The position numbers were made by a program, and so were the translations under genes. A model generated the notes under the pieces. That model was not told where the DNA came from, ran no database searches, and saw nothing but the letters and a program-made list of their open reading frames with translations. Below are positions 6,072 to 12,565 of a stretch of DNA of 14,899 bases, piece after piece. Within the stretch, counting starts at the first letter, position 1. Every line of letters starts with the position of its first letter. The stretch comes from Candidatus Omnitrophota bacterium (GTDB taxonomy: Bacteria; Omnitrophota; Gorgyraeia; Gygaellales; Profunditerraquicolaceae). The DNA lies in contig JAUYDL010000031.1 in assembly GCA_030691865.1 (NCBI GenBank), positions 1-14,899 on the forward strand, read 5' to 3'.

Positions 6072-7364
6072 ATGACTAAAATTGACAGCAGATTAAAATT
6101 AGAAACACTGGTTCTGCATGGCGGTCAGGAGCCTGATCCGACAACTGGTTCAAGAGCTGTGCCGATATATCAGACAACTTCGTATCAGTTTAAAAGTACA
6201 GATCATGCAGCCAGTCTTTTTGGTTTAAAGGAGTTCGGCAATATTTACACTCGTTTGATGAATCCGACTACTGATGTGTTTGAAAAAAGGGTGGCCTTGT
6301 TAGATGGAGGAGTAGGGGCTCTAGCCGTAGCTAGCGGCCAGTCGGCGATTACTCTTGCGCTGCTTAATATTGCTCAGGCCAGTGATGAAATCGTGTCCGC
6401 TGATAACCTCTACGGTGGGACATATAATCTTTTTCATTATACCTTCCCGCGTTTGGGAATAAAGGTTAACTTTGTTCCGTCAAACGATCTGGTAGCTTTA
6501 GAAAAAGCAATTACTCCTAAGACCAAAGCGGTATATGCTGAGTCTATCGGAAATCCCAAGCTAAACGTAGCGGATCTTGAAGGCATATCTAAAATTGCTC
6601 ATAAAAACGGTATACCTTTTGTTTTGGATAATACGGTTTCGCCATATTTGTTAAGGCCGATTGATTATGGGGTAGATATTGTGGTTTATTCAGCAACTAA
6701 GTTTATCGGTGGTCATGGGACAAGTTTAGGCGGGATTATTGTTGATTCCGGCAAATTTGATTGGACTAATGGTAAATTTCCATTAATCGCCGAGTCAGAC
6801 CCAAGTTATCATGGAATAAATTTTGTTGAGGCGTTTAAATCACTGGGTAACATTGCCTATATAATTAAGGCGCGGGTTTGTTTGTTGCGCGATTTAGGGC
6901 CGGCAGTATCTCCTTTTAATTCTTTTTTGTTTCTACAAGGGCTGGAGACACTGGCTTTAAGGATGCCCAGGCATTCTGAAAATGCATTGGCTGTGGCTAA
7001 ATTTTTACAGAAGCATCCTAAGGTAAGCTGGGTAAATTATCCGGGTTTGGATAATAGCCCTGAGAAGGAAAGGGTAAAAAAATATCTGCCTAGGGGCGCA
7101 GGGGCAATCCTGGGGTTCGGGATCAAAGGCGGCCTGGAGGCAGGGAAAAAGTTTATCGATTCTCTGGAGCTGATTTCGCATCTGGCTAATGTCGGGGATG
7201 CCAAAAGCCTGGCGATCCATCCGGCTACCACCACGCACCAGCAGTTATCCGCCAAAGAACAATTAGCCACCGGAGTAACTGCTGATTTTATCCGTTTATC
7301 GATAGGCATTGAACATATTGATGATATAATTTATGATATTGATCAGGCATTAAAAAAGACATAA
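6072..7364 (+). CDS. metY: O-acetylhomoserine sulfhydrylase
   Basis: PLP-dependent cytosolic enzyme of the Cys/Met metabolism family that makes homocysteine from O-acetylhomoserine and sulfide, the direct sulfhydrylation route to methionine. The 430-residue length fits MetY rather than the shorter cystathionine enzymes (about 380-400). Visible motifs are YTRLMNPT (59-66), SGQSA (88-92), YGGTYN (114-119), the cofactor Asp in VLDNT (D186), and the Schiff-base lysine K210 in YSATKFIGGHG. The long insert after GGIIVDSGKFDW is also MetY-like. GAAAGGAG just upstream sets the start. MetX, supplying its substrate, is encoded two genes downstream, which supports the assignment. Confidence 0.94.
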   Translation: MTKIDSRLKLETLVLHGGQEPDPTTGSRAVPIYQTTSYQFKSTDHAASLFGLKEFGNIYTRLMNPTTDVFEKRVALLDGGVGALAVASGQSAITLALLNIAQASDEIVSADNLYGGTYNLFHYTFPRLGIKVNFVPSNDLVALEKAITPKTKAVYAESIGNPKLNVADLEGISKIAHKNGIPFVLDNTVSPYLLRPIDYGVDIVVYSATKFIGGHGTSLGGIIVDSGKFDWTNGKFPLIAESDPSYHGINFVEAFKSLGNIAYIIKARVCLLRDLGPAVSPFNSFLFLQGLETLALRMPRHSENALAVAKFLQKHPKVSWVNYPGLDNSPEKERVKKYLPRGAGAILGFGIKGGLEAGKKFIDSLELISHLANVGDAKSLAIHPATTTHQQLSAKEQLATGVTADFIRLSIGIEHIDDIIYDIDQALKKT

Positions 7365-7431
7365 AATAAAGGGGACGGTTCTATTTTTCCGTCATCTATC
7401 TGAGTTGAAAAATAGAACCGTCCCCTTTATT
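7365..7431 (+). repeat. Dispersed repeat hairpin copy 4 between metY and cysK
   Basis: A perfect 25-bp stem pairs 7365-7389 with 7407-7431 around a 17-nt loop. It begins on the base after the metY stop. The six flanking bases AATAAA outside the core are mirrored as TTTATT on the other arm. There is no T-tract, so it is more likely an mRNA-end stabiliser or processing site than a strong terminator. Confidence 0.9.
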
Positions 7432-7463
7432 CCTTGGCATAGCACTATTTATGGGAGGAAATT

Positions 7464-8399
7464 ATGGGCAAAATATTTTCGGATATTACAAAAACTATTG
7501 GCAATACTCCTTTGGTAAGATTGAATCGGATTACCGAAGGCCTGGGGGCTACGGTATTAGTAAAACTAGAATCATTCAATCCTCTTTCTAGCGTTAAGGA
7601 TCGCATCGGCGTGGCGATGATCGAAGACGCAGAGAAAAAGGGGGTGCTTAAAAAAAATACCACAATTATTGAGCCCACCAGCGGTAATACCGGGGTGGCC
7701 TTGGCATTTGTTGCTGCCGCCAAGGGCTATAAATTAATTCTGACTATGCCGGATACGATGAGCATAGAAAGAAGACAGCTCTTAGCGATATTTGGCGCGC
7801 AGTTAGTATTAACTCCTGGCGCAGAAGGGATGAAAGGGGCAGTCAAAAAAGCCGAGGAGCTAGTTAAGGAAACTCCGAATGCGATTATTCTACAGCAGTT
7901 TAATAATCCGGCTAATCCGGAAATTCACCGTAAAACTACTGCCGAGGAGATTTGGAGTGATACTGATGGAAAAATTGATATTTTAGTGGCTGGAGTGGGT
8001 ACGGGTGGCACAATTACGGGAGTCTCTGAGGTAATTAAAAAAAGAAAACCAACGGTTAAAGTTATTGCCGTTGAACCTGATGCATCAGCGGTATTATCTG
8101 GAGGGGCTCCGGGGCCACATAAGATCCAGGGAATTGGCGCAGGTTTTATCCCCCAGGTCTTAAACCGTGATATTATTGATGAAGTGATCCGGGTTACTAA
8201 TGATGATGCCGGCCAGACTGCCAGACGATTGGCAAGGTTAGAAGGGATATTAGCGGGAATTTCATGCGGTGCAGCTTTATGGGCGGGGCTAGAAGTTGCT
8301 AAGCGTAAGGAAAATAAAGGAAAGGTAATTGTAGTTATCTTACCTGATACCGGTGAAAGGTATTTAACTACTTGGTTATTTCAAGAGGTAAAGGCATGA
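7464..8399 (+). CDS. cysK: Cysteine synthase (O-acetylserine sulfhydrylase)
   Basis: 311-residue fold-type II PLP enzyme that converts O-acetylserine and sulfide to cysteine. The cofactor lysine is K45 in SSVKDRIG; the substrate loop PTSGNTG is at 71-77; the phosphate-binding glycine loop GVGTGGT is at 177-183; and the CysK-type SGGAPGPHKIQGIGAGFIP spans 212-230. The length is normal and there is no C-terminal CBS domain, so it is not cystathionine beta-synthase. A GGGAGG ribosome-binding site sits five bases before the ATG. Its stop codon overlaps the start of metX (ATGA), indicating translational coupling and one transcript with metX and metW. Confidence 0.95.
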   Translation: MGKIFSDITKTIGNTPLVRLNRITEGLGATVLVKLESFNPLSSVKDRIGVAMIEDAEKKGVLKKNTTIIEPTSGNTGVALAFVAAAKGYKLILTMPDTMSIERRQLLAIFGAQLVLTPGAEGMKGAVKKAEELVKETPNAIILQQFNNPANPEIHRKTTAEEIWSDTDGKIDILVAGVGTGGTITGVSEVIKKRKPTVKVIAVEPDASAVLSGGAPGPHKIQGIGAGFIPQVLNRDIIDEVIRVTNDDAGQTARRLARLEGILAGISCGAALWAGLEVAKRKENKGKVIVVILPDTGERYLTTWLFQEVKA

Positions 8400-9556
8400 A
8401 TAAAGAAAAGAAAATAATAAAAAATGATTCCGTAGGCCTGGTTAAGACGCAGGAGTTTACTTTTGAGTCGCTTAAACTCCAAAGTGGGGAGAAGTTTGGG
8501 CCAGTTACCTTAGCTTATGAGACCTATGGCTTCTTAAACCCGGAAAAAACTAACGCCATTCTTATTGTGCACGCTCTTTCAGGAGATGCGCACGCAGCCG
8601 GGGTGCATGAAAACCAAAACAATCCCGGTTGGTGGAATGCCTTTATCGGCCCGGGAAAGGCTTTTGATACGGAAAAGTATTTTATTATTTGTTCTAATAT
8701 ACTCGGAGGATGTAAAGGCTCAACCGGCCCGGCAAGCATTAATCCTAGAACCGCCAAGCCTTATGCTTTAGATTTTCCGCTGATTAGTATCAATGATATA
8801 GTTAATGCTCAGAAGCGATTAATCCAGCATTTGGGAATAGAAAAATTACTTTCCGTAGTTGGCGGGTCAATGGGCGGACAGCAGGTCTTGTCCTGGTTAG
8901 TTAATTATCCGAATAATTTACGCAGTGCAGTGCCGATTGCCACAACCATTAAAAATTCTCCGCAGCAGATTGCTTTTAATGAAGTGGGTAGGCAGTCAAT
9001 TATGGCTGATGCGCACTGGAAATCCGGCAATTATTATGAAGGCCCATCTCCTTCTAGAGGGTTAGCAGTAGCCAGAATGATCGGCCATATTACTTATATG
9101 AGCGATAAATCAATGGCCGAGAAATTTGGCCGGACTAAGAAGGTTGTCGCAGAGCCGTTTAAATTTACCGCTGATTTTGAAGTGGAGGGATACTTGCGTT
9201 ATTGCGGCGATAATTTCGTGAAGCGTTTTGACGCCAACTCTTACCTTTATATTACCAAGGCGATGGATAATTTTGATGCTTCGGGAGGCCGCCCGTTGCA
9301 AAAAGTTTTGCAGGGCATCTTGGCTAAGGTTTTGGTTATTTCTTTTAAGTCTGACTGGTTGTATCCGGCTTATCAGTCTAAAGAAATTGTCAAGGCCTGT
9401 AAACTTGCGGGAGTACAGACTACTTATTGTGAAATTGATTCAACTTATGGACATGATGCTTTTCTGCTGGAAGTTGAGGAAGAATCGCATTTAATCAGGC
9501 ATTTTCTCAAAAAAGTATTTTATGCTTATGAGGTGACCGGTGATTATGGGGCGTAA
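8396..9556 (+). CDS. metX: Homoserine O-acetyltransferase
   Basis: Alpha/beta-hydrolase-fold acyltransferase that activates homoserine for methionine synthesis by making O-acetylhomoserine. Counting from the ATG at 8396 it has 386 residues: the family motif HALSGDAHAAG (59-69), nucleophile S158 in GGSMGGQ, and triad partners D320 (KSDWLYP) and H353 (YGHDAF). An in-frame ATG at 8372 is inside cysK; the one at 8396 forms a 4-bp ATGA overlap and follows an AGAGGT site, so it is preferred. Acetyl rather than succinyl transfer is inferred from the neighbouring metY, since MetX sequences alone do not always separate the two. The metW gene overlaps its 3' end. Confidence 0.93.
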   Translation: MNKEKKIIKNDSVGLVKTQEFTFESLKLQSGEKFGPVTLAYETYGFLNPEKTNAILIVHALSGDAHAAGVHENQNNPGWWNAFIGPGKAFDTEKYFIICSNILGGCKGSTGPASINPRTAKPYALDFPLISINDIVNAQKRLIQHLGIEKLLSVVGGSMGGQQVLSWLVNYPNNLRSAVPIATTIKNSPQQIAFNEVGRQSIMADAHWKSGNYYEGPSPSRGLAVARMIGHITYMSDKSMAEKFGRTKKVVAEPFKFTADFEVEGYLRYCGDNFVKRFDANSYLYITKAMDNFDASGGRPLQKVLQGILAKVLVISFKSDWLYPAYQSKEIVKACKLAGVQTTYCEIDSTYGHDAFLLEVEEESHLIRHFLKKVFYAYEVTGDYGA

Positions 9557-10145
9557 GGATATTCAATTAGACCACAAAGTGATATCGGAGTTAATCAAGG
9601 CGCAATCTACAGTTTTGGACTTAGGTTGTGGCGCAGGTGATCTTTTATACCTCTTAATCAAAGAGAAGAAGGCGCGTGTTCAAGGCATTGAAATTGACGA
9701 GCAGGCAATCTATAAGTGTGTGGCTAAGGGGTTGAATGTTTTTCACGGTGATATCGATAGCGGTTTGGCGGAATTCAGCGATAAATCTTTTGATTATGTA
9801 GTACTTAATCAAAGTATGCAGCAGATTCTTCATGTGGATAAGGTACTTGTTGATGCCTTGCGCGTGGGTAAAAAGGTAATTGTAGGGTTTCCTAATTTTG
9901 CACATTATAAGTCAAGATTGCAGATGTTTTTTCAGGGCAAGGCTCCGGTTACCGAAGCGCTTCCTTATCAGTGGTATGAAACCCCGAACTTGCATTTTTT
10001 AAGCATCTTTGATTTTAAGAAGTATTGCCGCACAAAAAAGATCAATATCCAACGTAGTGTTTGTATTGGTAAGAACCATAAGATTTTGTTTTTACCTAAT
10101 TTATTTGCACAGGTAGGGATATTTCTAATATCTAGAGAAGACTAA
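9540..10145 (+). CDS. metW: MetW, methyltransferase-like partner of MetX
   Basis: About 200 residues with a class I SAM-binding fold: motif I VLDLGCGAGDLL (25-36), an acidic strand end at GIEID, and the family-typical VIVGFPNFAHYKSRLQ and LPYQWYETPNLHFLSIFDF stretches. MetW is required with MetX for homoserine acetylation in many bacteria and is usually encoded right after it, as here. Two starts are possible: GTG at 9540 (five bases after GAGGT) and ATG at 9546; spacing favours the GTG. Either way it overlaps the metX end by 11-17 bp, so the two are translationally coupled. No transcript-ending hairpin follows directly. Confidence 0.92.
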   Translation: MIMGRKDIQLDHKVISELIKAQSTVLDLGCGAGDLLYLLIKEKKARVQGIEIDEQAIYKCVAKGLNVFHGDIDSGLAEFSDKSFDYVVLNQSMQQILHVDKVLVDALRVGKKVIVGFPNFAHYKSRLQMFFQGKAPVTEALPYQWYETPNLHFLSIFDFKKYCRTKKINIQRSVCIGKNHKILFLPNLFAQVGIFLISRED

Positions 10146-10150
10146 AGAGA

Positions 10151-10228
10151 TTGTCATCCTGGGGGCCGAAGGCCCGAAGGATCCCGTCTTCGTTAATAGA
10201 TTCTTTCCCCTCGCGGGAGCTTGATGGT
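10151..10228 (+). repeat. Degenerate GTCATCCTG...GAAGGATC-type intergenic repeat
   Basis: TTGTCATCCTGG (10151-10162) and CGAAGGATCCCGTC (10175-10188) match the ends of the widespread bacterial GTCATCCTGAG...GAAGGATC palindromic repeat. ATCCT pairs with AGGAT around an inner GGGCC-GAA-GGCCC hairpin. A further AGATTCTTTC ... GATGGTCA (about 10198-10230) may be the decayed opposite end, since such elements often finish with GATTCTTC and an AATGAC-like sequence. The identification is from memory of the repeat type. Confidence 0.5.
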
Positions 10229-10264
10229 CATTTTTCCCCAAGTGCCGGAGGCTGGGGAAAAATG
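10229..10264 (+). promoter_or_regulatory. Strong hairpin just upstream of the tautomerase ribosome-binding site
   Basis: A perfect 12-bp stem pairs CATTTTTCCCCA (10229-10240) with TGGGGAAAAATG (10253-10264) around a 12-nt loop. The sequence AGGAGGG begins on the next base (10265-10271), so the helix abuts but does not cover the ribosome-binding site. On the + strand there is no T-tract, so it is a poor terminator for metW. It may stabilise the mRNA or be part of the neighbouring repeat. Confidence 0.6.
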
Positions 10265-10275
10265 AGGAGGGATAA

Positions 10276-10488
10276 ATGCCGTATATCAATTTAAAATTAG
10301 TAGGAAAATTAAACAAAGAGCAGAAGGAAAAGATCGCTAAGGAATTTTCTGATACATTGTTAAAAGTCGCCCGAAAACCCAAAGATAGCCTCTATCTGGT
10401 TATTGATGAGGTGAACGAAAAACTAGGGGACGGTTCTATTTTTCTCGAGTTCAGTTTCAGAAAAATAGAACCGTCCCCTAGTTTTTAA
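10276..10488 (+). CDS. 4-oxalocrotonate tautomerase-like small protein with repeat-encoded C-terminus
   Basis: Small tautomerase-superfamily protein of 70 codons. The N-terminus MPYINLKLVG provides the catalytic Pro that is exposed after Met removal, and residues 2-47 follow the family (NKEQKEKIAKEFSDTLLK, then PKDSLYLVIDEV). From E48 onward the family-typical ENWGVGG-like ending is absent; residues 48-70 are encoded by the dispersed hairpin repeat (10418-10486), giving GDGSIFLEF and FRKIEPSPSF. The natural ending appears lost to the insertion, though the frame stays open and reaches a new stop. Because the C-terminal beta hairpin supports oligomer packing in this family, activity is uncertain. 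The ribosome-binding site AGGAGGG is strong. The natural substrate is unknown. Confidence 0.8.
   Translation: MPYINLKLVGKLNKEQKEKIAKEFSDTLLKVARKPKDSLYLVIDEVNEKLGDGSIFLEFSFRKIEPSPSF
10418..10486 (+). repeat. Dispersed repeat hairpin copy 5, inserted in the tautomerase reading frame
   Basis: A perfect 28-bp stem pairs 10418-10445 with 10459-10486 around a 13-nt loop, the longest perfect stem of the set. The flanks AAAAACTA and TAGTTTTT outside the GGGGAC core are mirrored. It supplies the last 23 codons of the tautomerase and ends in a run of five T residues, so it may also act as a terminator or attenuator before feoA. Confidence 0.92.
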
Positions 10489-10493
10489 TAAAA

Positions 10494-10727
10494 ATGAAAA
10501 AAATATCTTTAGTGCAAATTAAGGCAAATGAAAAAGTAAAGATCCTGGAGATTTTAGGAGGATCTAATTTAGAAACCAAACTCTTAAGTATGGGTGTATA
10601 TAAAGGTAAACCGGTTACTAAGCTTAGTCATATTGGGCTAAGGGGGCCGGTAGTAATCAAAGCAGGAAGAACCATCCTGGCTCTAGGCCATAGCGTAGCA
10701 GAAAAAATAATCATTGAGAGAGAATGA
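10494..10727 (+). CDS. feoA: FeoA, ferrous iron transport accessory protein
   Basis: 77-residue SH3-like FeoA domain protein, cytosolic, that works with FeoB in Fe(II) uptake. Family features are the opening ISLVQIKANEKVKILEI, the GGSNLETKLLSMGVYKGKPV stretch (21-40) corresponding to the conserved LxxMGIxPG region, and the closing RTILALGHSVAEKIII. No Shine-Dalgarno sequence precedes the ATG: the five bases between the tautomerase stop and the start are all A or T, because the repeat hairpin occupies the usual site. Its stop overlaps the feoB start (ATGA), so feoB translation is probably coupled to it. Confidence 0.92.
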   Translation: MKKISLVQIKANEKVKILEILGGSNLETKLLSMGVYKGKPVTKLSHIGLRGPVVIKAGRTILALGHSVAEKIIIERE

Positions 10728-12454
10728 TAAAAAAGATTTATTTAATCGGTAATCCTAATGTCGGCAAAAGTGTTGTATTTTCGCGCTTGACCGGTGTTCA
10801 GGTAATTTCTTCAAATTATCCCGGAACTACTGTTGAGATTGCTAAAGGTTATTTACGCCTGGATAATGAAAAGGTTGAAGTTGCGGATTTGCCAGGTACC
10901 TATTCGTTAGACCCTACTTCCGGTGCTGAAGAGGTGGCGGTATCTTTATTAAAAGAATTTCCTAAAGAAGAGATTGCGGTAATTAATATCATTGATTCAA
11001 CTAATCTTGAAAGAAATCTGCTTTTGACCTTACAGTTGATTGAGGAGGGTTTTCCGGTAGTAGTCTGTATGAATATGTGCGATGACGCCGGCCACCGGGG
11101 TATATATATAAATATTACTAAACTGGAGGAGCTTCTGAAGGCACCGGTGATTTCAACCTGCGCCTTAACCGGAGTGGGGATTAAATTATTAACCGAGAGG
11201 ATAAAGGAGGCAGTGTCTTGTCCTAAAGGTAAACTTGATCATCAGGAGCGTTGGTTGGAGATTGGCAGGATTATTGAACAAGTTCAGCATCTTGAGCATC
11301 GGCATCATACTTTTAGGGAGATAATGGAAGATGCATCGGTGCGTCCGGTAACCGGATTGATTATGGCCGGAGCAATTATTTATGCGGCGTTTAAAATTGT
11401 GCGTTTTATCGGAGAAGGAATAATTAACCATATTACCGATCCGGTTTTTATCAATATTTATCAGCCGTTGCTGGAGAAGCTCTCTTCGAATTGGCAGGAA
11501 AAAGGTTTTTGGTTCCATTTGTTAATCGGCGATTTGATTAACGGAAAGATAGACTTTAAGCAATCTCTAGGCGTCTTAACGACTGCTCCTTACATCGAAT
11601 TCGGAATGGTCTTGCCTTATGTTGTGTCTTTTTATTTTATTTTAAGCCTGCTTGAGGATATTGGGTATCTGCCGCGGTTAGCGGTATTATTAGATAATCT
11701 CTTGCACCGTTTGGGCCTGCACGGTTATGCGGTAATCCCCGTGCTTTTAGGTTTTGGTTGTAATGTCCCCGGAATTTTATCTACGCGAGTGTTAGAATCA
11801 AAGAGGGAGAGATTTATTGCTGCCACAATTATCTCTATTGGCGTGCCTTGTATTCCTTTACAGGCGATGATTTTTGGCCTCTTAGGGAAATTCGGCGGAT
11901 TTTATGTAACCGGAGTATATCTGGTCTTATTTTCTTTGGTGATTATATTAGGGATAATCTTAAACCGCACCTTAACCGGTTATAGCCCGGAATTCCTCTT
12001 AGAAATTCCTCCTTATCGGTTTCCTCCGTTACTTATGCTTTGGAAAAAGCTTTACTTTCGCATCAAGGGATTTTTGTTCGAGGCGATGCCGGTAGTATTA
12101 TTGGGAGTTTGTTTTATTAACATTCTACTCTATTATAAATTGTTTGATTTTGTAACGGCTATATTTGCGCCGATAGTTCATGGTTTATTCGGGCTTCCTA
12201 AAGAAGCGGTGGTTGCTTTAGCCATTGGTTTTTTAAGAAAAGATGTGGCTGTAGGGATGCTGATGCCTTTGGGCCTTACGGCGAATCAATTGTTTATCGG
12301 CGCCACATTACTGGCGATATCTTTTCCTTGCGTAGCTAGCTTTCTGGTTTTGGCTAAAGAGTTGGGCCTACGAGGTTTAATTAAATCCACTCTGATTATG
12401 GCCGGCATTAGTATTATTGTCGGTGCGTTACTTCATTTTGCTATATTGAAATAA
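10724..12454 (+). CDS. feoB: FeoB-type ferrous iron transporter (short, divergent Gate motif)
   Basis: 576-residue inner-membrane protein with an N-terminal G domain: G1 GNPNVGKS (9-16), G2 around YPGTT (32-36), G3 DLPG (55-58), G4 NMCD (117-120) and G5 in TCALTG (145-150). A helical spacer leads to a membrane domain that imports Fe(II). The Gate 1 region GFGCNVPGILSTRVLESKRERF is recognisable, but the usual SCSARLPVY-like continuation reads VPCIPLQAM. Gate 2 is FPCVASFLVLAKELG. The length is below the common 700-770 and the usual C-terminal extension is missing; the C-terminus is a final hydrophobic helix. The stop lies inside the left arm of a repeat hairpin. Iron transport is the best call; the altered gate suggests a subfamily whose metal preference is untested. 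Confidence 0.9.
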   Translation: MIKKIYLIGNPNVGKSVVFSRLTGVQVISSNYPGTTVEIAKGYLRLDNEKVEVADLPGTYSLDPTSGAEEVAVSLLKEFPKEEIAVINIIDSTNLERNLLLTLQLIEEGFPVVVCMNMCDDAGHRGIYINITKLEELLKAPVISTCALTGVGIKLLTERIKEAVSCPKGKLDHQERWLEIGRIIEQVQHLEHRHHTFREIMEDASVRPVTGLIMAGAIIYAAFKIVRFIGEGIINHITDPVFINIYQPLLEKLSSNWQEKGFWFHLLIGDLINGKIDFKQSLGVLTTAPYIEFGMVLPYVVSFYFILSLLEDIGYLPRLAVLLDNLLHRLGLHGYAVIPVLLGFGCNVPGILSTRVLESKRERFIAATIISIGVPCIPLQAMIFGLLGKFGGFYVTGVYLVLFSLVIILGIILNRTLTGYSPEFLLEIPPYRFPPLLMLWKKLYFRIKGFLFEAMPVVLLGVCFINILLYYKLFDFVTAIFAPIVHGLFGLPKEAVVALAIGFLRKDVAVGMLMPLGLTANQLFIGATLLAISFPCVASFLVLAKELGLRGLIKSTLIMAGISIIVGALLHFAILK

Positions 12455-12509
12455 AAGGGGACGGTTCTCTTTTTTAGTTTTAAGAAATGAGAACCGTCCC
12501 CTTTTATTT
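12449..12509 (+). repeat. Dispersed repeat hairpin copy 6 at the feoB stop codon
   Basis: A perfect 21-bp stem pairs 12449-12469 with 12489-12509; the interior is imperfectly paired and AT-rich. The left arm contains the feoB TAA stop (12452-12454), and the flanking AAATAAAA is mirrored as TTTTATTT. The right arm runs into a T-rich stretch, so it may terminate feoAB transcription. Confidence 0.88.
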
Positions 12510-12565
12510 TTATTTTGTTAGATTTGTTTGCCTCTTACGTCAATTGCTGTAGGAGGTGGCAAAAG

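Noticed and set aside
7464..8399. Cystathionine beta-synthase instead of CysK
   Set aside because: No CBS domain, typical CysK length and the SGGAPGPHKIQGIG motif.
12515..12565. Upstream start for the propeller protein
   Set aside because: It would bury the signal peptide, and the strong AGGAGG site serves the ATG at 12566.
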